From Pagrus major (lineage: Eukaryota; Chordata; Actinopteri; Spariformes; Sparidae): DNA of 64,000 nucleotides. Below the pieces are notes generated by a model, which saw nothing but the letters and a program-made list of their open reading frames with translations, was not told the DNA's origin and searched no databases. The stretch is from contig NC_133223.1 in the NCBI RefSeq assembly GCF_040436345.1, forward strand, positions 20,406,613 through 20,470,612, in the 5' to 3' direction. Below are positions 1 to 11,293 of this stretch, one piece after another; the stretch's first letter is position 1; every line of letters starts with the position of its first letter. A program made the position numbers and the translations under genes.

Positions 1-229
1 AATGTCAGTGCCAAATATTTGTCTAAGTCCCAATATGACATTTTCAAATACAAATGTTTCAGTGCCAATATTTCCTTTTTCAGTTTAGGTTTTGTTTTCA
101 ATTTCAAATTTCATTTTTCGATGCCAGAAGTCACTGCCACCGTTTTGGCTCCATAATTATTGTGCAAGCGTGCATGAAAGGCACGTCGATGATTTTTTTT
201 ATCTGCCTATTATGCAGATAAACGAGGAG

Positions 230-380
230 CTTATGTTACACAAGTAACAATGTAATTGTTTGATCATTAACTGTAATAAGATTTAGGAACAGAAACACAT
301 TATATTACTGCATTACAAACAAATGTAATGTGATTACAGTAATGCTTTACTTTGGAACACATTACGCCCAACACTGACTG
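230..380. repeat. Dispersed repeat fragment in the marchf4 intron
   Basis: The stretch is rich in alternating TTAC/GTAA words and ends in CGCCCAACACTGA, the kind of terminus found on common teleost dispersed repeats. I see only one copy here, so the family is a guess. Confidence 0.3.
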
Positions 381-1280
381 TTTGGTCTGTCTGATATTGC
401 TGTGTTGGAGTTGATCCTGGAACATCATAATTAATATTGCTCCAGTCCAGGGCCAACATTTCTGGTTACAAGACAGCAACAAAATTTGCATTTTGATCAA
501 GTCGCTGTGGCTTGTGGGTTGAGTACAGGATTCACACCCAAGAGACCAGGCTTCATATCCCAGTTGGAGCATATTATACTTTTCACTCATCATTTTCCAT
601 TTCTTTTCAGTTTTCTGTCACTGTTTGGTCAGGTTTAGGAAAATATGGTCTTTTTCCCAGAGTCGCAAAGCTATGACTTTACAAAAACATGACTGATTAG
701 TTGCCATGATGTTCCAGGAACAGCACCAACACACTGATATCAGATTGTACGTTCTGGGTGCTGGCTGTAGTGGTGATGAAGGTTCAGAGTGTAATTAGCT
801 CAGGTTAATACTAAAAACACATCCAGTTCAAACAGTAGTTCCCTCTACATGACTTTAATATGTGAGAGAGTGAAAATGCAGTGAAATCTTGAGGTCCAAG
901 CATCTCTTGTTACAGATTGATTTCAATTTTCCAGATACTGTGTTCCATGAACACCAATCAATAAGCAATTTTAAACTGTGATAAGATGTTATCGAACAAC
1001 CTCAAAGAACAGATGCATCATTCTTGCTCACCTAAATCCAAAAGTGGTGAGTATTGCTGTGTCACAAGTTGTGCCATGTCTACAGTTTTTATAAGACATG
1101 AAGATCTTATCTCAGGGTTGTGGTGTGATACTTTAAAGATGAGTTGTTTTGTTCCACTGCTCCCTCAACTAATACTTTCTGCAGTGTATCCACCACTGCA
1201 GAGTTATATATCACTTTGTGGTGTCATTAAGACTGCTGCCAGGCACTGACATTGTCTAATTGATGCTCTGATCTTCACAG

Positions 1281-1702
1281 CACTAATTGTCCACGAGGGA
1301 CCATCTGTGTTTCGTATCTTCCATCGCTGGCAGGCCGTGAACCAGCAGTGGAAGGTCCTGAACTATGATAAGTCAATGGACAGCGATGACCTGAAGAACA
1401 CCACTGTGGACAGGACTGTGTCTCAGCCCAGCCCGGGCTATCAGACTGGGATAGGAGTGTCCACCTCCACCTCCTCGCTGATGGTGGTAGCCTCCACGGC
1501 CGCCGGCTCCACTTCTACGACCGTGGTGACGGCCGCAGGAGGACTGGGGACACATGTGGACCCCCAAAGCGGCAGCACAGTGCCAGACCAACACTGTCCC
1601 TACAACATCCTCCACCTGCTCAGCCAGCTGAGGCAGCCGGAGCCCCGCAGCCAACCCAGCAATAGCACACGAGAGCTGGTCATGAGAGTCACTACAGTCT
1701 GA
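1281..1702 (+). CDS. marchf4: MARCHF4-type membrane RING-CH E3 ubiquitin ligase, last coding exon (partial gene)
   Basis: The exon follows the acceptor ATCTTCACAG and reads LIVHEGPSVFRIFHRWQAV, then NQQWKVLNYDKS, and ends in RELVMRVTTV before TGA at 1700-1702. The IHEG-x-SV-x-RIF-x-RWQAVNQQWKVLNY stretch and the MRVTTV tail are hallmarks of MARCHF4 and MARCHF9, Golgi/endosomal ligases that ubiquitinate surface glycoproteins. This piece is the cytosolic tail after the second membrane span; the RING-CH domain and both spans lie off the left edge. The middle is a low-complexity Ser/Thr/Ala/Gly linker. The C-terminal TTV fits a class I PDZ ligand. MARCHF4 is preferred over MARCHF9 because human MARCHF4 neighbours XRCC5 and TMEM169 at 2q35, as here; that part is inference. 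The long antisense frame over this exon is a shadow. Confidence 0.85.
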
Positions 1703-1856
1703 GGAGTCAGTTGAGGCCTTATCTCACACAGAGGTGACAGATTTATGAACCAGCTGACAGTTGAAAAAAAAAAAAAAGTCTTATCTTAACTGCACTGGAT
1801 TAATACCATGTTGTTGTTTGTTTCAAAATGCATCTCTGATGTCCTTACATGGATTG

Positions 1857-1862
1857 AATAAA
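1857..1862 (+). terminator. Poly(A) signal of marchf4
   Basis: AATAAA lies 155 bases after the stop codon, which gives a short 3' UTR. No other strong signal lies between it and the stop. Confidence 0.65.
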
Positions 1863-2562
1863 AGTCAAAGTTGTTTGATTTGCAGAATTGGTTGAAAAAC
1901 AGTTCTTTCTGGATATTTGGTTAAAAAGATGAGCATGTGTTCATTCCTGATCTCTTGTAACACTGAAGTGAATCCAAGTTCATATTGATTGAGCTCTCTC
2001 AACCACATCTCAGGTGACACCTCAGCCAGCTCCATCAAAGAATAAAGACTGAGATGCTGTTGAAAATTCATCATCCATAAGAGGATTTTCGAGCTAACAC
2101 TCTTCGTACATTACATCACCATCTTTTTCTATTTATCTATATTACATAACACTGATCTGAAAATATTGGTTGAAAGAACTTTGAAAATCCTCCAAATGTA
2201 TTTTTACAACTGGAAAACCTTGTTGTTGTATCTTGTTCCGGATCAAAACTAATAATTAGTGACAGCTATGGGACACATTAAGCATTTTCTTTTATTAAGT
2301 AAGTGCAGTAGTTCGTATCTCTGCATGTTAAAATGATTTACTGCAACTTTTCCTTACATACATTGTGACCTAGATTCACAACTGCTGTGAAAACCTTTCA
2401 TGGCTTTTAATGATTTCTAGCTGTTTTCACTCAGTCCCTTACTTTTCACACAAATTATCACTCCATAATAAAATTATATCTGTGTGAAAATATGTAAAAA
2501 TACATAACTCCATTATCAATTTAAAGCAACATTATGTAGAAATTGGCAGTTTGTGTGATTAT

Positions 2563-3112
2563 TAAAGGGGAATTCTGGTATTTTTCAACCTGGGTCCTAT
2601 ATTCACGTGTTTTGATGTGTCAATCATTCATACTAACCAAAAGTTTTGGAATTGTTCCAGTAGAGCGCTTCAACACGGCACTGACAGGCTGAGGTTTTTA
2701 TTTTAAATGTCTGACAACATGACAAAAACAATTCCTACAGACAGACGTTTTGTTTTTCGGAACCACAAACACAAGCCTTGCTCAAGATGAAGTCTCGCAT
2801 AGTTATGACTGTTGTTGCCTCATCTCGATTCCCAAAACCAATCTAGGTTTTAAAAGTTGGAACTAAATTCTTGCTGACAGTTCCTCGGGCTAAACTCCAA
2901 ACTCCTCTATTCAACTCTGACTCACGTTTCCACTGTCGTCCTTCTGCAAAAACTCACCTCTCATGAGATACACATCGCAGCCGTGTCGCAGCTGCCAGCT
3001 GAGGTGATCGGCTGGACAGATTCCAAAACTTTTGATAAGTATGAATCATTTTCACAACAAACGTGAATAAAGGCCCCAGGTTTAAAAATACCAGAATTCT
3101 TCTCTTCTTTAA
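2563..3112. repeat. Foldback (MITE-like) element with roughly 90-bp inverted termini
   Basis: The left end reads GAATTCTGGTATTTTTCAAC, then CTGGGTCC and ATTCACGT. The right end is its imperfect reverse complement over about 90 bases, reading AAAAATACCAGAATTC near 3085-3100. There is no coding capacity. A diverged relative lies at 48985-49375. It is a non-autonomous DNA-transposon type; the superfamily cannot be assigned by eye. Confidence 0.7.
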
Positions 3113-3125
3113 TAGGAACTCTTCT

Positions 3126-3505
3126 TTAAAGCTGCAATATGTAAGAATTGACCACCTGTTGAATTTGTACTCCAAACCAGTGGGAGGCAGCATATCCCCA
3201 GAGCAACTGCGAACTGCTGCTAACTGTATCTGCCATTAGCAAGTTAGCTCAGTTAGCTGTGCAGTTAGCAGTCCGGACTAGGAGACCAGAGCACCAGGGA
3301 AATGTTGTGTATGTGTTTATGCTACCAGCGCAGGAGCTTTGGACGGTGAAGGGCCAGGGTGAGCGGGTTAGCATGCTAAACATGCTTTGATAAACGATAC
3401 ACAATACATATACGTCATAACATCAAATCTGTTATTCCTTCAGATTCTGTTGAAAGCTTTAAGTATGATTGTTTTCAATCCAAATGTATACGTATTGCAC
3501 CTTTA
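3126..3505. repeat. MITE-like element, termini TTAAAGSTGCAATAYGTA
   Basis: The left end TTTAAAGCTGCAATATGTAA and the right end (reverse complement) TAAAGGTGCAATACGTATAC are matching inverted termini. The interior has repeated TTAGC words and no frame. A stretch with the same internal wording (AAACTGTTATTTCTTCA) recurs in col6a2 intron 12 near 17940-18010. Confidence 0.6.
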
Positions 3506-5004
3506 GAGGTGTCTGATCAGTGGATATATCACAGTAAGTGTGATGTGGATTGGATGACTTCATGTAAATGACTCTGGATCAGTAATCAGCCTAAAATCAT
3601 TTATAAACCGTCTCTTCAGTGTTTTACCGCCACTAATTCAATGTAGGTCTGATGCACTGTTACCGGGAAGAGGGAGTTGATTTTCCATTATGTGACTCTG
3701 TTGATTGTGTGATGAGTTTTAAATAGTCGTTTGCTTTTTTTGGAGTTGTGTGCCTCATCTACAATGGGGCCTTTCTTACAGTATTTCAACAATGCATCCA
3801 AACAATGAGGCTTAGCTGCTTCTGCCACGATATCCTCACATTAAAAAACACAGATGCAGTCCATCAAGAACTTATTCATGCTCACATCTGGCTCATGAAG
3901 CCAGTGATCTCTGCGTCTCTTGGCTCTCGGATTCAAATATGCTCTTTGATTTTTTTCTTACGGCTCTTGTTTCATGTCCACGAAAGATCAATTTGATCCC
4001 AGGGGACTCGTAGATTTCTAAAGCATGTTGTGGGAAGGAAGAAGCACTGTTAAATCATGCTCATAGCTGGTGCATTTCCACAAACAGTCTGACACTGTGA
4101 CGCAGCGAAGAGAAGGCACTCTGCATTATTCTACAGCGCCTCATTTGGATGCAGTCGCTTGAAAAAAAAACATTTTGATGCTAATATTATCCATTAAAAG
4201 CGAGAAAGCCAAAGCTGATCATAGTGTGAAACATTTTTCAGGAGCTCTGCCTCAGATGCCTTTGAGCACTTTCCAACATGCATTACATTAAAACACATCA
4301 TTAGCTTAAAAATACATCTGATGTGAATGATTTGCATTCATTTAAGAGATGCTGGGGCTTAATGTCATGCGATTTATTTTTATTCCTGTAGGTTTTGGCA
4401 AAGCAGCGGTACACTATAACCTTGTCGTGTCAGTATGACGCTGTTTCGACTTATAATTTCACTTCAGCTGTCAAAAAGCACAATCATGAAGAGCATTTCC
4501 TGCTTCAGCCTTTCGTTTTCTGTCTAATTAATCTCCACATTACCAGGTGGATGGGCTGTTTTGCAACTGGGCTGTTTCCCATCATAATCAAATGCCAGGA
4601 GTACAGTATCTGCAGAGAGAATCAGGTAGCACTGTGATTTTCTGCTTAATTATTTAAGCCGTGAAGTGCTGCTATCAATGGGTGGGAGCTGCTGTATAGA
4701 ACCAAGGAGCTGGGAGGTTGCAGAGAGTTCATGAATCTGCTTGCCTCAGTTCCCTTCACACCTTTGAATTCACAGGCACATATACCTTGCTTTGATATAA
4801 AAAAAAATCCCTCATAAACAACCACACGTGTAGGTTTTTAATTACCCGAATAACGTCTGCAGCAGGTGCTCTGGTGCGCATGTTGAGATCACATCTATTT
4901 CATAATGAGGAAACAACATGCTGCATGTTGAAAGTCAGTTCCTGTAGATGATTTTTGTGCAGGGAGTATGAAGTCGGACTCGCTTTTGATGCTGTATTTT
5001 CAAT

Positions 5005-5940
5005 TTAAAGGGACGGTTCACTCTAAAATCAAAAATACATATTATTCCTCTAATCTGTAGTGCTTTTTATCCATTTAGGTTGTTTTGGTGTTGGAGATAC
5101 CGGCCATAGAGTAAGGCTGTGATCCTACCCTCTCACTGAAGTTACATAGTGCAGAAACAAGTGACACATCATTCACCCTATTACAAGTAACTGTACCATC
5201 ATAATGATTTAGAAGCTGTTATTTTAGGGTAAAAAAGTTTGTCACAAAGTTAAAATAACTGACCGCTGACTTTTGGTTTCAGACAAGAAAGACAACAGCA
5301 GTCTTCTGAGTGAATGTCATGTTTGTTTGACTCTATCATCCACCCCGTCCTCCCTGTACAGACTTTATACTCCATCACCTGACTTCCTCGTTTGCTGCAG
5401 TAATTATTACCATGGCCACTAGAGGTCCTCGTCTAACAATAAAAGTAAAGTAGACTAATAATTTCAAGTTGTTAAAACTTTTTACCTCCTACAACTTAAA
5501 TTTAATAGTCTACTTTATGTGGTCATTCTGAGTTAATCGGTTTCCTGACTTTTTTGAGAGTAAAGTCAACTTTTAAAATTTACAGTGTATGTTTAGCTGT
5601 AATGTTAGCTAGCTAAGTTAGCTAGCCTCTTGTCCATGAGTGGAGGATGCTTCCTTCTGCATGGTGATACGGTTGGCAGGTGTAGTTCAGTAGAAAGAAA
5701 ATAGTTCGGACATGAAACTGCTTAGAATAGTCTGTGGATTATCCAGGTCACGATTTCTGGAAAGAGACATTACCGATGAGTTTGTGTGTGCCATTTAGTT
5801 CCATTAAGAGAGAGAAGGAAGACATCTCTATGGCTGATATCTCCAAACCTCATCAAACTCACACCAAAATGGTCTGGATGGATAAAAAGCATGACAGGTA
5901 AGAGGAAAAATATGTATTTTTGATTTTCAGGTGAACCAAC
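5005..5940. repeat. TIR element of about 0.94 kb, termini GGTTCACYTNAAAATCAAAA
   Basis: The left end has GGTTCACTCTAAAATCAAAA then ATACATATT. The right end is its reverse complement (TATGTATTTTTGATTTTCAG then GTGAACC). The right third recurs at about 25000-25338 in col6a2. An internal stretch (5118-5235) recurs at 16338-16480, suggesting a nested or shared module. No transposase frame is visible. Confidence 0.65.
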
Positions 5941-6771
5941 CTCTGCAAAGTGGTCTCTAGTGCCATTTCCATTAATAGTTTTTCAGTTTTCATGTGATCA
6001 CTGGATAGCCTCAACTACTCTCCCAAAAATAAATAATTATATTTTCAGAATAAAATGAGTCAAAGGAGGACCTACAGTAGTGGTTTTGTAATTTTTAGCT
6101 TGAAGGAATCATGAAAGGTCTTTCATGAAACTCATCAAGCAGGTTTTCTATCAAACTTTAAAGCTTTTAATATTTCTGCTAAAGCAAATAATTGAGCCAC
6201 TTTGCAAAGCCTGAGTGTGTGAAATTCATACAGACCGGTGATTCTGGAAGGGTTGTCTTCCTCCTGGTTGGTGCACAATGTAATAAAACCGCCGTACGCA
6301 TTGCTTTCATCTGCAGAAAATTGACCCAAAAAGGATTTTTGCAGACTATATAGAACACTGAACCTTTGAAAATGGGTAACTTGCATACAGCTAATGTGTT
6401 ATTCAAGCAGGTCGTCTGGAGCCTGAATCGCACTGGCAGAAAGCACAGTGTTCATCCCTGCAACTTCTCCCACCTTTGAAAATGAAAAGGTGCATTTTGA
6501 AGAGCCCAGATGAAATGACGGGTATTATAGGGGAGCTAAAAGCATCGACGGTCAGCAACAGTGCTGGGAGAAATTGCAGGAGAGGCAGCCTTGGCCAGAT
6601 TCTTCCTCTATTTCGACACAGACACATATGCCTGTCCTTTTTCTACACCCACCTATAGCTGCTCAGGGTCAGGGGGAGAAATCGTTGGGTGAATCATCGC
6701 GGAAAAACAAACAATTTAGATGTTCCAGTTCTGCTGATGTGCCTGTTTTTGGGACTGTGGGAGGAAACCTT

Positions 6772-6779
6772 CACACATA

Positions 6780-6847
<68 letters not shown>

Positions 6848-6848
6848 A
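6772..6848. repeat. Compound microsatellite (AC)n(AG)n
   Basis: About 12 AC units pass directly into about 24 AG units. The open frames over it on both strands are repeat artefacts. Confidence 0.95.
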
Positions 6849-7339
6849 AGAAAGTTCAAACAGGAAGTTTGGAGCAGGACCTTCTTTCTGTGAGATGACA
6901 AGACTCCCTCAGGGACTTCAAATCTGAAACCACCCAGTACCTCCAATCATTACTTTATCTGAGGTCCTCCATCGTGTAGAAATAGACTTTTACAAGCGTG
7001 GAACCAATTGAAAAGATAAAAGTAATTCTGCACTTCACTTGTCAGATGTGATCATCACTAGTAGGAACAATTCTCATGGTTCTGCGGCCTGTGTTCTCCT
7101 CCTGGTGGCTCACTGGTGTACTGCTCTGCAGGGTTTGCAAAACAGTGCCTACTCCAGCGTCGTGTTCACGTTAACATTAAAGTGAGAGTTATGTAGAGGT
7201 CAGCTCACTTCAAACACTGCTTCTGTTTTATAGTTGCAAAGATTGAACCTGTCACCTGTTATAGTCTGTGGGAATAGTGGAGCGCAGAGACCGCCCCGCT
7301 CTTAAGAGATTATGCTCGTCTTTGATATTCAGTATAGGC

Positions 7340-7520
7340 ATCGTTAGTGGTACAGTTTTGAGGTACTTGTACTTTACTTGAGTCTTTTCCTCTTCTAATA
7401 CTTTATACTTCCACTCGACTACATTTCAGAGGCAAATTTTGTGCTTTTTACTCTATTACATTTATTTTTAAAACTTTAGTTACTTGTTACTTTGCAGAGT
7501 GCATGCTGCATCAGAGGTGA
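7340..7520. repeat. Dispersed repeat of the GTACTTGTACTTTACTTGAG type
   Basis: It contains GTACTTTACTTGAGT, CTACATTTCAGAGG and AGTTACTTGTTACTTTGCAG, wording shared with 14018-14140, 31940-32050, 59462-59530 and 61668-61960. This is a very common teleost interspersed family. Assignment to a transposon class is not possible from the window. Confidence 0.55.
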
Positions 7521-7744
7521 AGTAATCAACTTATTCTATCGACAATCGAAAAAAAAAACATTATCAGTCCGATAGTCAAACAGTATATACATAAATATAT
7601 GAATAATTTACTCTCACTCGTACTTTTGATAATTAATAATTTATACTTACTAATTTAATGTCACATATTTTAAGAATTTTGCATATGTAAAAGTAAATTA
7701 TGCAGAGATCTTAAAAGTCCTGAAGTATATCATGTTAAATTGAC

Positions 7745-8060
7745 TTAAAGGAGCACTTTGTAGATTTGGGGAAGAAATTCTATTGAGAAGAGAAAGATTT
7801 TCAATGACTGAATAAACTGAATCAACAAACTGATCTTAAAGGACAACACAGTTTCATACTGTTTTACTTTGTTTACATGTGGCGGACCCTGCCACCTTTC
7901 TAGCTTCAAACAGTGTTCTGGGGACCTTATTTTCTTCTGAGAACAGCTTGTTTATTCTGTTTCGGAAAAAATATCAGTTTGTATTATTACGTCATTAATA
8001 TTGTAAATATAAAAATTCTGAGTTTGATTTCTTCTCCAGAACTACATCGTGCCCCTTTAA
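7745..8060. repeat. MITE-like element, copy 1 (TTAAAGGNGCACTRTGTAG termini)
   Basis: It starts TTAAAGGAGCACTTTGTAG and ends, on the other strand, TTTAAAGGGGCACGATGTAG. The interior includes GGCGGACCCTGCCACCTTTC and CTGAGAACAGCTTGTTTATT. Other copies lie at 11994-12340 (inverted), 37868-38176 and 56748-56884. Confidence 0.75.
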
Positions 8061-8368
8061 ATATGTCCTGCAAGAGAAAGTATCCTGTATGTATCAGTTC
8101 TCAGCTTACATATATAAACAGTTACATAGTCATCACTGTACTGAGGTGTAAAGTACTTATCTGCCATTGCTTGTGGTGGTCACTACGATCGTAGTTGCTC
8201 TCTTCGTGGTGAACAGCTGCTCTACCTAGAAGTGTTCATCTGGATGCTGCAGGCGTTTAAACAGAGAGCTGCCCAGGAGGAACAATCTCAGATCACCTGC
8301 CTCTCTCTTAATCGCTCACTTGCTGACGCAGCACTAAGCAGCTCTTCAGAAATGCACCCCCACTCCCA

Positions 8369-8372
<4 letters not shown>

Positions 8373-8416
<44 letters not shown>

Positions 8417-8418
8417 AC
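8373..8418. repeat. Microsatellite (AC)n
   Basis: About 20 uninterrupted AC units, then one AT interruption. Confidence 0.95.
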
Positions 8419-10879
8419 TTCGTAGCTCTAAAAACAGCAGCAACTCTCTGTGAGCAGGTCAATAGCAGTATCACTGCATTTCTCTAATTGAGCCCCTGAT
8501 GGGGAACTTCCTGAGCTCGCTGCCTTTGAACGTCGATAAGCAGACAGGCCTGTACACTAATGTATTCCTACTGCTTGTCACACGGTGTCACAGTACAGTG
8601 TGTGACCTAATTAAAATGCATCTCTCAAACTAGGCCACGATGCCTCTAAATGTCCAATCCCAAAAAGTGCAGGATTCCCAAATTTCCCCCTGCTGAACAT
8701 GGCTGCCTTGTTTTGTATCATCTCTATCCTGCTTACTAAAACAAAAGCAATAACCTGCTTTCAAACCTTCTTTATGTTTTTTCTTTATTTGTTCCGTGAA
8801 GATTTCTCCTTTCACTCGAGGATCACAGGATCATTCAGATCTGGTATTTCTAAGCATGGGTGGCTGCATCCCCAAATACAAGTGTGTGTGATGTTTGCAC
8901 TAGATATACACATCAAATGGTTTATGCGAGGGTCAGGTCTTCTCATCTATTCTCCGCTGTCCTAACATGCCCTCGTCTCTGAGCTCCCGGCTCCCTCCCT
9001 CCTGGTATCTTACTGTATACATGAAGATTTTGATCTGTGTTTTAGGCTTATTCTGGTGCATTCATGTGCTGGTGGAAAAGTGGAACATCATGGACTTGAC
9101 AGATCAATTAAATACTAAATCCTGACAGTCAAACATAATCTAAAAATAAATTATTTATATGTAGTATAATAAAAAGCGTTAATGTTTTAACACTGTTAAA
9201 AACAGCTACGACTGTCATGGTTTGGGTTTTTGGGGTTAGTTATTGTTTCCTGTAGATGAGGAGGAGCTGACTGTGCTGCCAAGCTATTGTGAGCAAGCAT
9301 ACTACTATTGACAGAAACTTCTCCATCCAGTTCTCAACCTCTGGAAAGTAAACCTGTGTTGACTGCTGTTCATTTAACCTTCTGCTTTTGTTTTGTTTTA
9401 CTACACGTTACTATAGCAAGTTGTTGCAGTACGCTAACCTCCATTTTATTGTCTGCTTCTGCATTAAATCACATGAGTAGGAACGTGTGTGAGCTTCAGT
9501 CTGCGCTTAAGCTATGTCCCTGATGCCGCACAGAGCAGGGTTTGCTGTTTATTCAAAATGTCTTTATATTGACTGTGTTGCATGTCCAAATTGCACCAAA
9601 GTCGACACTGCACTTCCTTTAGTCCTCGGCACCAAACCTTCCAAGTGTGAAGTAGATCAGATGAATGGTCCCCGATTATGTGAATAACAAACAAACATAC
9701 AGCAGATATTTTTTGCTTTATAGTTAGTTGGATAATAACAGCAACACGCTCCGTCTCTTTAGATTAAGCCCAGCATTTAATTCATCACAGAACATAATTG
9801 ATCTTAATGCTGGGAGTCCTTGGTCAGCTTACAGTGAAGTTATTTAGACAGTCTGTTAAGTGCATCACATAATATTTGCACCAAAGCATATCTGTACTGT
9901 ACCAGCTTTTAAATACTAAAGTTAAATGATGCATGAAGTTTCAATCATCAGGACCACTGAGTGACCTCGCCACCGTTACTGCAGAGAGAGAGGACACGTC
10001 TCTGCCCTTGATTTATTTAAAAAATGAATAAAATCATGGAGGCATGAAAAGACAGGCAGGTCATCTGTAATAATTTATCTACAGCGTCTGAGAGGGAAAA
10101 CGTCCTTCAAGAGACAATGAAAAATTGATTTTATGTCTTGTGGCAGCGAGAGCAAAAGCTCGTGCTGCAGCGTCTACAGTGCCATCAAATTCAGAAGACC
10201 TACTGTTCTGTTCCAAGCCTTCTGATTCATTCGTGATGACGTCTCCGACAACCTCTGTAGTCTCATGTAGCCACTTGTTAGCAACCGCTCTTTTTAAGAC
10301 ACTAAACACGATTTCACGTTGTAGGGAAAAAAAGGAGGGAACCGGAAGTGAAAAAATGCTAACCGATTTCACCACTCTCTATATAACAACTATGATTTGA
10401 GATGAATACACTTTAACTTTGCAGTAAACTAACCACAGAGTGACCTGTGGATCGACAGGTGCGTAGGAGAAGACCGACGGCCGATGAGATTTTGTACCAA
10501 AACGTTATTCGAATTTATTCTTGATTGCAAGTTTTTAAAAAAGAAATTGAAAGTGAGAAGTGGCTCATCTCATCCCATTCTCCCCTACTCCTTAAGACCT
10601 GTAAGCACACTTCAATTTGAAAAATCAGTGGCGTTACCCTTTAACATCTCCAATAGCCCCAGGAGATGTATTCAAACAGAAATGAACTACATTGATACAT
10701 CAACCATTTAAATAAGAGCAGGCAGATTTCCTGTTGATCAACTAATTGCTTAGTCCAATAATCATTTGGTAAGCTGTAGCCTGATTTCTTTGACTAGCTG
10801 CAGGCAGCAGTCACATTCCAGCCTGACATCTCTCTATGCTGTATAGTGCTGAAACATAAACAGGCTCGTGGGGGTGAGC

Positions 10880-11149
10880 AGCTCTCTCCATGTAAGGCTG
10901 TGGAGCAGCTGGACTGTTTGTGAAGCTGCTCTTTGGAGAGAATCACTTCTGTTCTGTCACATCAGCAGATTAATAGACTCTCTCCTCCGCAGAATTACAT
11001 CTTAACTTTGGAAACAGACCTCCTCAGACTCCAGCTGTTGGGTCCACCAGCAGCCAATGGCCTTCCGACGAAATTCACTTGAAATCCTTGCGCATGTGGA
11101 TGCACGCCTCCAACGCGCTCGTGCGTTACTTAACCGGGCGGCTCCTCGA
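10880..11149 (+). promoter_or_regulatory. Putative col6a2 promoter region
   Basis: This is the only stretch just upstream of the first splice donor that turns GC-richer, with several CG dinucleotides (CAACGCGCTCGTGCG, CCGGGCGGCTCCTCG). No clear TATA box is visible. Position relative to the gene is the main support. Confidence 0.35.
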
Positions 11150-11293
11150 CCAACAGCTGACCCTGACTGAGTGCACGGATGTGGGAACTGTGCGACTGAG
11201 ATGATTATCTGAAGTTTACAGTCGTCTGGAAATCGGGTGAATTTCCTGCAGTCTTCGGACTCTCAGCTTGGATTTGTTGCGTCCTCCGTGCAG
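11150..11293 (+). other. col6a2: Putative non-coding first exon (5' UTR) of col6a2
   Basis: It ends in a strong donor, GTGCAG|GTGAGTCC, at 11293/11294. The next exon starts at 13822, five bases before the start codon, so most of the 5' UTR must come from an upstream exon. The upstream border is a guess. Two very short upstream open frames (ATG at about 11179 and 11200) would be in the leader if transcription starts here. Confidence 0.5.

Larger units (their letters stand above)
1870..10880. other. Gene-free spacer between marchf4 and col6a2
   Basis: No open frame here has splice sites or recognisable protein content. The stretch holds several foldback repeats, listed separately (2563-3112, 3126-3505, 5005-5940, 7340-7520, 7745-8060), and two microsatellites. 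Between these the DNA is AT-rich and I see nothing I can name. Confidence 0.6.

Noticed and set aside
490-580. Possible tRNA or SINE head (TTCATATCCCAG resembling a B box)
   Set aside because: No matching A box at the right spacing and no cloverleaf could be drawn.
1373-1654. 93-residue minus-strand frame
   Set aside because: It is the antisense of the low-complexity MARCHF4 tail.
6574-6946. Frames rich in RE or SL repeats
   Set aside because: They are made by the (AC)n(AG)n microsatellite.
10079-10400. Overlapping frames of over 90 residues on both strands
   Set aside because: Neither has splice sites, family motifs or a plausible promoter; open frames on both strands over the same DNA suggest chance.
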